DNA of 64,000 nucleotides from Cyrtodaria siliqua (GCA_037043455.1 JAWPHD010000236.1:248001-312000); one strand, 5' to 3'; counted from the stretch's first letter, positions 21,841 through 33,232 are shown. Numbers and translations: made by a program. The notes: generated from the letters alone by a model not told the origin.

Positions 21841-22315
21841 TTGGCAAGAGCGTTAGAAATATCCTTTTATACGTATGAAAAAGTTAACACTAGAGATGGC
21901 GCCCAACGCCCATATGTCAATGATCAATTTGATATACTGAACTTAAATCACAAAGGGTGCTACATGTTATATACAAAAAGTAAAGGCCGAAAAGTGATTA
22001 CGAACTATTTCCTTAAGCACACATTTTATCAAGAATATAATAATACCAATATATATATTATCACAAGTCTGTCTAGTGTATTTTGTTTTACCACAAACCG
22101 GCCTTTTGGCAAACATATGTGGAATTATACAGCTTATCGCCCAATCTTAATGCATTCCAAATCGCTATGGACAACATTCGAATGTCGGTTGTTTAATATT
22201 CCCTAAACGCTGTTCTTAAATGGAAAGATGAGTTTTATCTGACGTAGTTGTTGCTATTCGTAATTTCTTTGAACACGAAAAAATGAAATAAAGCATAAAA
22301 AACAACACAATGAAC
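21841..22315 (+). repeat. Dispersed repeat R3, right piece
   Basis: ATTACGAACTATTTCCTTAA, AAGTCTGTCTAGTG, a TTTTGGCAAACAT block and a GTTGCTATTCGTAATTTCTT end recur in order at about 38,030-38,290 and 51,960-52,330. The 121-codon frame across it (21,841-22,206) is not preserved in the other copies. 22,320-23,440 shows nothing I can support. Confidence 0.6.
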
Positions 22316-23447
22316 TTTATTGGAAACTGGCGGGTAAATAAATATCAATTATTTTATTGGAATCACCGAGAAGCTGATAAGCATACTCTCAAGGGTGTGA
22401 AGGCGATTTCTGTATTGTTATTCTTATTACCGATACATCGCATGCCTCTGTGTATGCTTGTCTTTATTTGTAAGTTCATGTTCACCAGCTCATGAGAAAT
22501 TCCGACATTTAAAGATCAAATTCAACGCAGGACATATGAAAGGTTTTCTCGCAGGACACGAACACACAACTTTCTGATTTATAGTCAAGCGTTCTATTTA
22601 CTGTGCTATAAGGACCACTTGATAGTATGACATATTTAATAACTTTTATAGCGACGAACATTAACTTTAAATCATTTTTTTGAACACACCTCACCAGGTA
22701 TTAATATATGGTTCATCATGTCGCATATGTAAAATAACATTTACGTGGTGTTAAACTATATTTTATAAATTTCTAGGATTCCGTCTCAAAACGACTTTAT
22801 CTCGATTATTATATTCAACTACATTTTGAAAATCTCCGTACTATCAGTTACATGGCACAGAAGTATCACAAATCACAAGTTAGCACGTTTCAATGTTTAT
22901 AAATTGAGTTGAAGCATGCGTATTGATCGGTAAATTACAACAACCGTCATATTGACATCTGAATATTTGGTAATTGGATCGGATGTCAAGGCTATCAGAG
23001 GAGATTTAAGCTGTTTACATCGGAGCATGTGCACATAAGTTAACATTGGGTACCGCCACAATACATGTATGTATGTATTATGTAATCTGCCTACCGATGC
23101 TTGATTGGTCGACCGTTTTTGGCTACTCGGAGATAACTTGTTATGATCCGTGATCATTTGGCAAATGTCGGGTTGAAATGGGCTATTGACATGTTATTAT
23201 ACATGTGTGCTCGCGTGTGCACTAGTTATTGTGAAATGCCTATGTATTGTCAGAAATGCTACAGTTTATCCAGACACATCGGTGGAGTAGAGATTATCTT
23301 CCTTTAGACATTGAAAAACAAATGTGAGGGCGAATGTTTCTTTTATTTAAGCCCGCTCCCGCTCCCGGCAGCCCTTATTTTATCAAATACATTTGGAACT
23401 TATATATTTACCGATGCTACCTGTAAGAACGTGATATTTTACGAGTG

Positions 23448-23510
23448 TGCGTGTCCGTGAGTGCGTGCGTGCGTTCATCTGTGCGTGCGTGCGTGCGTGC
23501 GTGTGTGTTT
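23448..23510 (+). repeat. GTGC microsatellite
   Basis: Imperfect GTGC/GTGT tetramers run for about 60 bp with one interruption (TTCATCT). Confidence 0.85.
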
Positions 23511-23855
23511 ATAAGATAAACACCGCCGTCATTTAACCGATCGGACATCCTCAAGGTGTATGTACAATATACTCTGGACTGTGACATTTTTACGCATCGA
23601 TTTCTGTCCTAGATATCGACCTGCTGCATGTTCATCCAATTAAAACTTCTTCACCCGTGACTCATTCATATTCACGAGCTTGTATCATTTAAAGTATATA
23701 TTTATTTGGAGTATATGTGTACCGAAAGGCCTCGTACCACCTTATCAAAAGTAAATAGTATGCTTAAATTTGCATTTTGAATCGTTCAGAAATCTTAACT
23801 TTTAAAAATGTCAAGATATGTGTGTGAAAAAGTGATGAAGGTGTAAAGCAATTCA

Positions 23856-23912
23856 TAATACATAATATCACATACAATAATACATAATATCACATACAAT
23901 AATACATAATAG
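23856..23912 (+). repeat. 22 bp tandem repeat, 2.6 copies
   Basis: The unit TAATACATAATATCACATAC plus AA is repeated exactly at 23,856 and 23,878, with a partial third from 23,900. Confidence 0.9.
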
Positions 23913-24414
23913 CTACATTTTGTTTATTAAATAAATAGACAACACGGGTTACATAGCAACAATCAGAAAACGTCAAGATATATAGGATCTTAAACGAGTC
24001 CACATTTCATATAAGATTTCCGAATTTTGAGTCATTGTAATTGTAAGGAGAATGTTGGCGAGTTAAAATTAAAAATAATTCATGACGAATTTCATCAATC
24101 TATGGAATGGGGACGAGTTTAAGATACTTTTTATCACATAGCTATACAGTGAAATATATAAAAAAAACAATAAAGATGGACATAAAAATCAGACAAAACA
24201 TCATAAAAGCACGTCCTTTGACGCCAAAACGTTATTTGAAGTCATATCGTCGTGTTGCACACAACTTTGTTTCAAACAGTTCATGTTTTATATCTTTACG
24301 CCGACTTACACAGATTACAAACTGATTTATATGTCGTTAATTATTTATTATAAGTTGTTGGTAAATATTACGGCCATGATCCGGATAAATTGATAATAAA
24401 TAAAATATTTTGAG

Positions 24415-24640
24415 TTAAAAAAACGAGAAAAATGGTCTAATAGAAATCACAGCTCCCAAACGCAATGGCACGGTAGATCCACACTGTACCACAAACAAAG
24501 AGCAAATCAACTATACAATGAAAAAGACAATACACAACAGAACGAGTGGCGAAGACAGGGTTACCGACTTGGAACATAGGCAATAAGGCCTACCGGTTAT
24601 AAGTCCACATCTAGAGAAATTAGGAAACTATACACGTATA
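24415..24640 (+). repeat. Dispersed repeat R2, internally deleted
   Basis: GAGAAAAATGGTCTAATAGA, ACTGTACCACAAACAAAGAG, ACAGGGTTACCGACTTGGAA, then directly AAGTCCACATCTAGAGAAAT. The GCTT...CGCTATTA...ATCAAAAGGAAAT middle present at 36,065 and 52,795 is missing. 24,641-25,395 has no supported feature. Confidence 0.75.
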
Positions 24641-25399
24641 TGTTATTGTAAAGAATATATATACACTGAACTAAATTTCTAAATATCAACTTTTGTATCT
24701 TAACTAATTGTCTTATTTTAAATATATTTTAGAATAGATATATGATAAGTATTTTGTTTTGAAATTTTGTTTTGTTTAAATTGTAACATCTTTGGAGTGT
24801 TACCCTCCCTTTATATGAAAACATGAAATGTGCTGATAAAACACATAACACGAGTCAAAGATCGCTTAAAGATATAAAATTCTTAATATTGGTATGAAAT
24901 AATAGAAAAAAACATAAAAAACTGACCCATTTATAGCAGATTTTCCGTCTATAAAAAAATGAAATATGGATAATCTTAAATTACCTCCCTTTAAATTGAA
25001 TACTGTTTGAAATTCAAGTAATTGTAATTCAGCGTTAACATTAAATATTTCGAAAATTTCTTTGCAAACGCATTTGTAGTGGTCAGTAAAGCTAGTAAAA
25101 CATGATGTCAAAATAATTCTAACTGGCATATTTTAGAATTAGGAACATCGAAAGCTTCAATGATTCGAAGTACTTAATAAAATCCTATATACCCAGTTGT
25201 ATAAGTATTATAACTTATTTCTAAGAAAACACATTGACTTAAAAGTTTTAAAATATGTTCATACAATCAGAGCAGACGATTTACACTCGTTAATTTGCAG
25301 TTAAACCGTATCTCTAATCAAGCTCAAAATACACAAAACAATGAGAATATTATTGACATATTCTTAGGTAGGTACTTAGCAATTTGGTTTAGTGTATAT

Positions 25400-25555
25400 A
25401 AACATAATTAGAAACACTCATAATGTATCCAGAATTGTACTGAACAACCACATCAGTTGCAGCTGAAGAGAAAATCAATCTAGAATACGACCAGAAAATC
25501 CGAGGTGCGAAGATTCATGCACCAACCTCCCTTTTCAGGCTTTCAGAAAGTGAAA
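25400..25555 (+). repeat. Dispersed repeat R2, 3' part
   Basis: AATGTATCCAGAATTGTACT, GCAGCTGAAGAGAAAATCAA and CACCAACCTCCCTTTTCAGG match 15,125-15,245. It runs into an R1 fragment at 25,556. Confidence 0.65.
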
Positions 25556-25690
25556 TCACGGAGTCCCACGAGCTTTTCCGGTCATCGCACAAGAGAAAAG
25601 TGAATCGTAATGACTGACTGTAGAGGGGCCAATCACTAAACATGAAGTGCGCTGTAATACTAAAGTGTTATATCCTTTCTCACATCTCCA
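25556..25690 (-). repeat. Dispersed repeat R1 fragment
   Basis: On the minus strand it reads GAGAAAGGATATAACACTTT, a TTACAGCGCACTTCATGTTT block, AGTCATTACGATTCACTTTT and GCGATGACCGGAAAAGC. This is the middle of R1 (compare 13,440-13,560). Confidence 0.65.
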
Positions 25691-26440
25691 TAGAATAACG
25701 GTGGTGATATTGCTAGTCGCAGAAATGTTTTTAGGTTGGAGTTGTACTTTTCCAGCAGGTTTTCGTTGCACATAACTTTGAGAAAGATCTACGTCGTTTA
25801 TGATAACAAAACCTTGCTGAAAAAGTTTACGCGTAATAACTTGATTTCGAGAATTGAAATCCTTACATCGTTACATTCCCTAGCAAAACGAATTAGCTGG
25901 GAGATAAAACCCCGTACGATGTAGCACGAGGTAAGTCCTCATCTAAATGTGGATAGTTAACAATGTTAAACTTAAGTCATCTGTCTTATCATAGATTTTA
26001 GTATGTATGTAATCATTTGAAATCGAGAGATGTATATCGAGGAATGCTGCTATGAAATCCGAACAGTTGGTTTTATTCAACGTGAGCTCCGGTGGATAAA
26101 TATTAGTGACCATATGAGCAAAGAACGGATTGTCAGTATTGAGAGTCATCCAGATGTATTATGTATCAATAACGTTTGCCTGGCTAATAGGTGACAAACT
26201 CAACATGAACTCTCTGTATTAAACAAATCTGAGACAAGTGGCGCACAGTAAGTACCCATAGGTATTCCAACAACCTGGCGATAAACGGTTTTACCGTATC
26301 TAATAAAGATGGTATCTAAAGATAATGTTCTGCAAACATCGGCGCAAGTCCTCATGTATTTATCAATTGGGGCGTTTGCGCCCGTAATGATAAACTTGCG
26401 TAGTATTACACAGTTCATGTAGTTCATGCTTAACAAGTTA
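25690..26440 (-). pseudogene. Penelope-like reverse transcriptase remnant
   Basis: From 26,436 on the minus strand the frames read YGKTVYRQVVGIPMGTYCAP and SDLF. After a frameshift come EFMLSLSPISQANVI and a degenerate LDD-type catalytic site (about 26,150). Then come IYPPELTLNKTN, FLDIHLSISND and IYDKTDD (about 26,090-25,985), and with more frameshifts LPRATSYGV and a QLIRFAR-type segment (about 25,950-25,870). This order fits RTs of the GIPMGTNCAPLLADLFL type, which I place in the Penelope-like group from memory of the motif. No GIY-YIG endonuclease is seen. The element is broken at several points. Confidence 0.7.
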
Positions 26441-26454
26441 GTTTATGTTTGCAC

Positions 26455-26505
26455 CCTTTCTGTCCGTCCATCCTTCCGTCCGTCCGTCCGTCCGTTCTTC
26501 CGAAA
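26455..26505 (+). repeat. CCGT microsatellite
   Basis: A run of imperfect TCCGTCCG units opens the minisatellite that follows. A similar run follows the hairpin at 16,377. Confidence 0.85.
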
Positions 26506-28335
26506 TGCTTGTCCTGGTCATATTTTCAATACTATAAGACTTTGAGATACCTAAATTGGTTTGTGGATACATCTTGGGATAGTGGTGTGTCGCGTACCAA
26601 AAAAAGGTCACTATGACCTTGACCTTCACCTGTTACCTCTGTCATAGAAAATGTTTGACCGGACCGTATTGTCAATACTATAACACTTAGAGATACCAAA
26701 CTTGATATTTGAAGACATCTTGGGATAGCGGTGTGTCGCATACCAAAATAAGTCACAGTGACCTTGACCTTGACCTGTGACCTCTGTCATAAAAAATGTT
26801 CCGAAAATGCTTGTCCGGGCCATATTTTCAATACTTTAAGACTTTGAGATACTAAACTTGGTATGTGGATACATCTTGGGAAAGTGGTGTGTCAAGTACC
26901 AAAACAACGTCATTATGACCTTGACCTTGACCTGTGACCTCTGTCATAGAAAATGCTTGTCCGAATCGTTTTTTCAATACTATAACACTGAGAGATACCA
27001 AACTTGGTCTGTGAATACATCTTGGGATAGCAGTGTGTCGCGTACCAAAATAAGGTCATTGTGACCATGACCTTGACCTCTGACCTCTGTCATAGAAAAT
27101 GCATAGAAAATGCTTGTCCGGACAGTATTTGCAATACTATAATACTTAGAGATACCAAACTTGGTATGTGAATACATCTTGGGATAGCAGTGTGTCGCGT
27201 ACCAAAATGAGGTCATTGTGACCATGACCTTGACCTGTGACCTCTGTCATAGAAAATTCTTGTCCGGACCGTTTTTTAATTACTATAACACTTAGAGATA
27301 CCAAACTTGGTATGTGAATACATCTTGTGATAGCAGTGTGTCACGTACCAAAATAAGGTCATTGTGACCTTGACCTTGACCTGTAACCTCTGTCATAGAA
27401 AATGCATAGAAAATGCTTGTCCGGACCCTATTTTCAATACTATAATACTTAGAGATACCAAACTTGGTATGTGAATACATCTTGGGATAGCGGTGTGTCG
27501 CGTACCAAAATCAGGTCATTGTGACCTTGAACTTGACCTGTGACCTCTGTCATAGAAAATGCTTGTCCGGACCATATTTGCAATACTATAACACTTAGAG
27601 ATACCAAACTTGGTATGTTGATACATCATGACATAGCGGTATGTCGCATCCAAAATAAGGTCACTGTGACCTTGACCTTGACCTGTGAGCTCTGTCATAG
27701 AAAATGCTTGTCCGGAACGTATTTTTATGAGATATCAAACTTGGTATGTGAATACATCTTGGGATAGCAGTGTGTCGCGTACCAAAATATGGTCACTGTG
27801 ACCATGACCATGACCTGTGATCTCTGTAATAGAAAATGCTTGTCAGGACCGTATTTTCAATACTACAATACTTAGAGATACCAAACTTGGTATGTGAATA
27901 CATCTTAGGATAGTGGTGTCTCGCGTACCAAAATAAGGTTATTGTGACCTTGACCTGTGACCTCTGTCATAGAAAATGCTTGTCCGGATCGTATTTTCAA
28001 TACTATAACACTTAGAGGCACCAAACTTGACCGTTCCAAGGTGGTAGCCCTATTGTCAACCCTTTTGTGTTTGTGATGTCGTTTGCATTTATTATTGCTT
28101 TTGCCTTCTTGTTTGTCTGTATGCGTGTTTGTTTCTGTGTTTTGTGGTTGACTGTCCTCCTTGAATGCTACTTTCTCTGTCCGATCCTTTTATATTTCTT
28201 TTTGGTATGTGAATACATCTTGGGATAGCGGTGTGTCGCGTACCAAAATAAGGTCATTGTGACCTTGACCTTGATATTTGACCTCCATCATTGAAAATGT
28301 CTGGAAAATGTTTGTCTGGGCCGGTGGGGGACTAT
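26505..28335 (+). repeat. Minisatellite, about 146 bp units, about 11 copies
   Basis: CATCTTGGGATAG or close variants recur near 26,573, 26,719, 26,875, 27,019, 27,178, 27,327, 27,481, 27,627, 27,757, 27,905 and 28,219. Each unit reads GCTTGTCCGGACCGTATTTT, a CAATACTATAACACTTAGAG block, CCAAACTTGGTATGTGAATA, TGTGTCGCGTACCAAAATAA, then TGACCTTGACCTTGACCTGT and GACCTCTGTCATAGAAAATG. Some units carry an extra GCATAGAAAAT, giving about 157 bp. It ends in CCGGTGGGGGACTATGG. Small frames in it are repeat artefacts. Confidence 0.95.
28029..28203 (+). mobile_element. R1 core-and-tail fragment inserted in the minisatellite
   Basis: The array unit is broken exactly between CCAAACTT and GGTATGTGAATA by about 175 bp that begin GACCGTTCCAAGGTGGTAGC and end CGATCCTTTTATATTTCTTT. 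Unit sequence resumes immediately after. At most TT or CTT is shared at the two junctions. The clean insertion defines this piece of R1 as a unit that can move or be copied by itself. Confidence 0.85.
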
Positions 28336-28507
28336 GGATTGCCCTGCAATTCTTGATACTCTTGTTCTATCTGTTTTTCAGACTTTAATAATATAAATAC
28401 GCCATATTTGTGTTAAAATCGTGTTTTAAATTTGTAATACGTATTGTTAGGACAGCGACGGTGCCAACATCGTACGTACGCTTTTTTATGTCAACTTACG
28501 GCAATTA

Positions 28508-28665
28508 GCACGAGATTGTTTGTCTGTTTGTAGGGTGTTTAAGGTAATCTTCAACACATGTAAGGTTATATATGACGGTCTATTTTTTTTGTGTTGGAGG
28601 CAGACCATCCACTTTTGCAGGGTAGAACAAGTACTGTACACCTCCCGACAGCACGAGAACGTAAA
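28508..28665 (+). repeat. Dispersed repeat R5 (SINE-like core)
   Basis: TTTGTCTGTTTGTAGGGTGT, GTAAGGTTATATATGACGGT, TGGAGGCAGACCATCCACTT and AGTACTGTACACCTCCCGAC match the copy at 4,638. 28,670-29,160 shows nothing more. Confidence 0.65.
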
Positions 28666-29166
28666 TATGACGTAAAACAATTTATTTTATGCTTAGCAGT
28701 GAAATAGTGGATTTAAGCAATGAAAGAAAAGTGATAGTTCATGCGTGTGAAATATAGAGTTTTATTTTTTCACTGCTGGAACTACTTTTTATTCAATATC
28801 AACAATTATTTTTTCTTTTTTTGTAGGAAATAACTGTTTAATATATATCACTTGCCAGAAAATGAGTCAAAGTTTTCAAAACTGGTCAAATATTTCAGAA
28901 TTGTTGTCATTTACAGTGAAAAATGTCAGTTGGTCATTTTTTTTCAAAAAATACTTTTTCCGACAGTTGCTATAACGTTAAACCATTGGACATGTTGGAT
29001 TGGAAATAACTTAACTAAGAAAATGATTCATAGATTATTGAAAAGTTATGGGAATTAAAAACAGTAATTTTATCTTACAAAGCCAATGACGTTGTCAATT
29101 TTTTAAATTTATTTTTCTGTATACTGCAGTACACTTCAATTACAAAGCATAAAATAAAAACAAATC

Positions 29167-29271
29167 GTGATAACAGATTCTATTTCATCACGAAGTGATC
29201 AAACTTCAATAGTTTAAAAATAAACAAATAAAGTTATCACACTTCTCGATGAAATAAAATCTGTTATTCAC
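29167..29271. repeat. Hairpin with about 38 bp arms
   Basis: GTGATAACAGATTCTATTTC (from 29,167) pairs with GAAATAAAATCTGTTATTCA (to 29,271), continuing through CATCACGAAGTGAT. Several mismatches are present. The loop is about 27 bases. Confidence 0.75.
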
Positions 29272-29523
29272 TCCAAAAACAACAAATATCGTCTATATCA
29301 CCGGACGAATTAACTGCATCTTCAATGTTTGTTATAGCTCTTCCCCAAAGTAAATTTTTTACACTGGGAATTAACATAAGGCCACTATATATCTCCGCCC
29401 TAGTGTTGAAGTCGGAGTATATTAACACTAGGTTATGTAATAATACAGCTGCACGTGCTATTGTATGTCAAAGGTAACTTATTGGTTTGATTGGTTGAAA
29501 TGAATAAATGATTGACAACAACT

Positions 29524-29582
29524 GACGTCATGTTAATTGAGGCCAACAAGACACAATAGTTTATTGCAGGCATGCGCAGTAG
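29524..29582. promoter_or_regulatory. CRE-type and NRF1-like sites
   Basis: TGACGTCA at about 29,524 and GGCATGCGCAGT about 45 bp downstream resemble CREB/ATF and NRF1 sites. No transcript or coding exon is seen beside them, so a promoter is only a possibility. Confidence 0.2.
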
Positions 29583-29659
29583 AAATGTAAATATTAGAAT
29601 ATGAAATGGGTAACAAGGGACGTTATGCGATAACAACAGCTTATTGACCTTGCTCATTG

Positions 29660-30224
29660 CTAATTTAGAATTGAAAACGAATTGTTATTTATTCAAAAGT
29701 TAAGTGACAATGATTCAATTGACATGATGTGCTAAATTAACGCTATTTTCCAAGTTTCATAAAATTATGTTGAATAGCAGTAGAATGATAATGCATTTTG
29801 AGATAAAACAGTCTTAAATTTTGCCCGTGACAGAATTTATGGTATCCCTAAATCAAATCGAGACAGTGGCATAATTTGATTTTTTGTTCAAACAAATTAG
29901 CACTAATGAAATGGCACACGTAAACGAGGTTTGAAAGGATTGTACTTAATTCTCCCCTAAATATCCCAAATCATGACCAAGCAACATCATCAGTTGTTTT
30001 TATACAGACGTGTAGTTGTATGAGGAGGGATACGTATCACGCAACGCACAGTTTAACATTTAAAGGCAGACGTACCTCCGCATCTATTCCAGATACAACA
30101 CGAACATGTTTCTGAAGACTTCTGAAAACTTATAAATTAATTGCAAATTGACACAACATACCTTCGTCATACGATCGTCTGGATGAAAACGATGTTGCAT
30201 ATAAAAAAGTCTACTTCCGTTCAG
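29660..30224. other. Stretch with no identified feature
   Basis: AT-rich sequence, with no repeat or frame I can support before the next R1 copy. Confidence 0.3.
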
Positions 30225-30745
30225 TGTCAAGGGATAGGTCGAAGTGGTCTTCAACTGATGCTTGTCTTATATCTTGTCTTGTCGCACCCTTAACAGAGTT
30301 TTATCTTGTTGCTCTGGCTTCTGTAAAGTCATTGAGTAGTTGCATTGTGGCTTTCTAGGGTATTGTTTTTTATATTCATATATACATGATCATTTATGTG
30401 TTATTCTTATATTGCCTTAGGGAATTAATGCTTAATTGTTTGTTTGAAAATTTAATCTGGCGGGGATACCTTTATTACACTGTCACGTTTTATCGGGATG
30501 ACAGTGCGGTAAGAGTGAGGTTTGGTGAACCCTAGAACATGGTGTAAGCCCCCCAGCGATTCGTTCTGGCCACTGACCGTTCCAAGGCGGTAGCCCTGTT
30601 GTTAACCCTTTTAGGTTTGTGACGTCGTGTCTTGCCTGTTAGTCATCTCTAAAATTGATGTTTGTTTCTATGCATGCTTTTGGTTAACTGTGGTCGTTGA
30701 ATGCTACATTTCCTGTTCGACTTTTATATCTACTTTTAATCTTTT
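30225..30745 (+). repeat. Dispersed repeat R1, 3' two-thirds
   Basis: CTTGTCTTGTCGCACCCTTA, TTGTTGCTCTGGCTTCTGTA, CATTGTGGCTTTCTAGGGTA, ATCGGGATGACAGTGCGGTA, the core ACTGACCGTTCCAAGGCGGT (about 30,574) and a GAATGCTACATTTCCTGTTC tail follow the R1 order. Confidence 0.8.
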
Positions 30746-31165
30746 CACCGCATAGGTATCTTACTATACTGTAACTGTTTCAATCCATGCAGCCGCTCTC
30801 TTTTAAATGAGTGGAAACCATACAATTGCATTCTATAACTTTAAACGTAAGATGAATAAAACGTGTATAATACAAAATGTTAAACGTGATTTTTTTTATC
30901 ATGGACAATGCCATAATGTTTTACCTTTATTTAATAATCATTGAAAGAATGACAAACAATTTGTTTTTATTTAATATCTCTCTTTATGAAATATATTACT
31001 TAATAAATAATTTGATAAAACATATTACATTCCTAAGAAATACACATTAGTTAAAGAACTCACACCAAGTGCAACAATATTAACATAATAAAAAACCATC
31101 CCCTACCCCAAAAGAACTAAGCTCAAAATGACATGATTTTAATGAGCGGAAACCAGTTTTTAGCA

Positions 31166-31183
31166 TGGTGAACTTGTTCACCA
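31166..31183. repeat. 18 bp perfect inverted repeat
   Basis: TGGTGAAC, a TT spacer and GTTCACCA. It lies 157 bp before the left edge of the large duplication. 30,746-31,340 otherwise shows nothing. Confidence 0.6.
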
Positions 31184-31938
31184 AGCTATAGTTACCGTGT
31201 TTTTTCACGAATTCTAACTACAGCCTCACTGATGAAACGACGCATTGCCTGAAAAAGAAGACCCATATTTTAACAGGTGTTTCTTCTTTTCTAGTGCGGA
31301 TACAAATAAGGTAATGTCATTTAGAAATTTCAAATAATTTCCTCGATACATTGTTAAGTTATATACTATTTATATAGCTATTTCATCTATTGTTTCATCG
31401 TTTAGCTGTACGTTCTATAAATAGATCAATCATCATCATCACATGATCATCACGTGATCTTGTGTAAAATATATTCATACGCTGTATTGTTCTCCTAGGA
31501 TAGTGATTGAGATTTGAAACCAGTTAATTTTATAATTTATTTCTCTTGTTGCAACACCATCAAACGCATATCTTCCATCTTTCTTGGATTTATATTTTTA
31601 AGAAATATACATGGCCTTTATAGTCTTCATATAATATTTAATAGGTTTGGTCAGTAATGGTTATCGCATAAGCTACTATCCTTTGTAAAAAGTTGTTGCT
31701 GCCTATTCTCCGGAATAAGATTTCAGCTTATTTTGAAGTACGCTTTGTAATATTCTGAAGTCTTTACCTCCCTTGCTATGAAGTTAAAATGACTGTTTCG
31801 GTCGTAAAATAATCATGAATACGTGTGCCGATCGTGTCGGCGAGACCGAATGCAAATCAACAAGATCTGACTGGGTATAAATCATTCGGACACTGCGGTT
31901 TTAGAATAAATACCTTATAGATCATCAAAATTTGTAAA

Positions 31939-32046
31939 GGATTATTAGCTCAGTCGGGAGAGCATTAGCTCAGTCGGGAGAGCGGCAGTCCCATAAAATT
32001 ATGGATTAAAAAGCGAGCGGGATGGGTTCGAATCTGAGCAGAACCC
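31939..32046 (+). pseudogene. tRNA-like sequence with duplicated A box (copy A)
   Basis: ATTAGCTCAGTCGGGAGAGC is present twice in direct tandem (31,944-31,963 and 31,964-31,983), doubling the D arm and the RNA polymerase III A box. A B box GGTTCGAATC is at about 32,025. Using GGATTAT as 5' acceptor, pairing with the 3' side is poor and the T stem has mismatches, so a functional tRNA is unlikely. It could be a tRNA pseudogene or the head of a tRNA-derived SINE. Confidence 0.7.
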
Positions 32047-32076
32047 AATTTTTTTTATTCTAATTATATTTGTTTT

Positions 32077-32280
32077 ATGCAAAAAAGTTTGTTTAATTCA
32101 TACCCAATGGTCTTAAAAGGGGTACGTCAGAATTTTTCTAGAAACAGCTTAAATTATAAAATTGTTCCAGTTCACGATAGAAAACACTATCAATCAAAAT
32201 GTGAAGCTAAAACCATTTTGTTAATGTCTAAAGTTTCAGAACACCATATAGCTAGGATGGACTCGCACGTAATATGCTAA
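32077..32280 (+). CDS. Unrecognised 67-codon frame (copy A)
   Basis: A frame beginning MQKSLFNSYPMVLKGVRQNF follows the tRNA-like sequence. I recognise no domain and see no splice or promoter context. It is intact in copy B, which says little given the near identity. Probably chance. Confidence 0.12.
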   Translation: MQKSLFNSYPMVLKGVRQNFSRNSLNYKIVPVHDRKHYQSKCEAKTILLMSKVSEHHIARMDSHVIC

Positions 32281-32479
32281 AATTAACCCTGGTGCATCAC
32301 CTAGGATAGCACGTATTACTGTGCAGAATGAATTTCTTTGTACATAAAAGATTTTATACGCTCATTATGTTTTGGTCATGTAGAATAAAATATTAATATT
32401 TGTCAATTTTAAATCGGATACCTATAGACCCCCATAAAAAGCCTGATGTACTCCCTTTTAGACTTAAGTCGGAAAACAA

Positions 32480-32481
<2 letters not shown>

Positions 32482-32513
<32 letters not shown>
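32482..32513 (+). repeat. TG microsatellite, 16 repeats (copy A)
   Basis: A pure TG run of 32 bp. Its length is identical in copy B, although such tracts change length readily. Confidence 0.95.
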
Positions 32514-32514
<1 letters not shown>

Positions 32515-33110
32515 AGAGTGGGGGGATTTTTTTAAAGATTTTTACGACTTTTATCTATGCGTCAATTTGGTAGAGGTAGAGGTAGACCTCATCTGTTTTG
32601 AAACAAACTCGTAGAACCACAGTCCTGCCGCGCGTTAGTGAGTAGCTGTCAAACATTATTCAATGTGCAAACGCGTAACAAGCGGGACTCGAACGTATGA
32701 CTGTAGCATTGAGAGATATACATTACACAACAAGAGTAGATCTAAACACAAATATGTTACCTTTTATTACAATTTTCAAATTACATGCAAAACTGATTGA
32801 ATTATATTCTGTTAAGGCCAAAACGCAACAAAGCAACACAAAAATGAAGGGGTAAAAGTTGTTGTGTCGAGGGTAAAAACGGCGATTCGGCTGGGTGACA
32901 GGAAACAAAGTACTTTTTGTGTAAGCCTAAGGTAGTAAACGAAATTTACCGTGACTTTGGTGATTATTGTCAACAAACGATTTGCCGATTTTAAAAAAAA
33001 TCCACGTAAAAATTACAATTAGTGGTATGAATCTTGAAATTCTCAGTAGCGTTCACATACATGGTTGAAAAATATAACAACGAAATAATTGTGTATGAAC
33101 ATCATGTTCA

Positions 33111-33232
33111 CTCCGAGTTATGAGATTAAATCACAACGGTATCCCGAGAACAGTGGTACTCCGAGTTGTGAGAATAAATAACAACGGTATCCCGAGACCA
33201 GGGATACTCCGAGTTGTGAGATTAAAATCAAA
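33111..33232 (+). repeat. 48 bp tandem repeat, 2.5 copies (copy A)
   Basis: Units start CTCCGAGTTRTGAGAWTAAA at 33,111, 33,159 and 33,207, and contain AACGGTATCCCGAGAMCAG. The third is cut short at AAAATCAAATG. Confidence 0.92.

Noticed and set aside
21841..22206. A 121-codon protein gene
   Set aside because: It lies in the R3 repeat. The related copies at 38.0 and 52.0 kb have stops and indels, and no domain is recognised.
26438..27767. Many 60-80 codon minus-strand frames with similar sequence
   Set aside because: They are translations of successive minisatellite units, with stops at unit-specific places.
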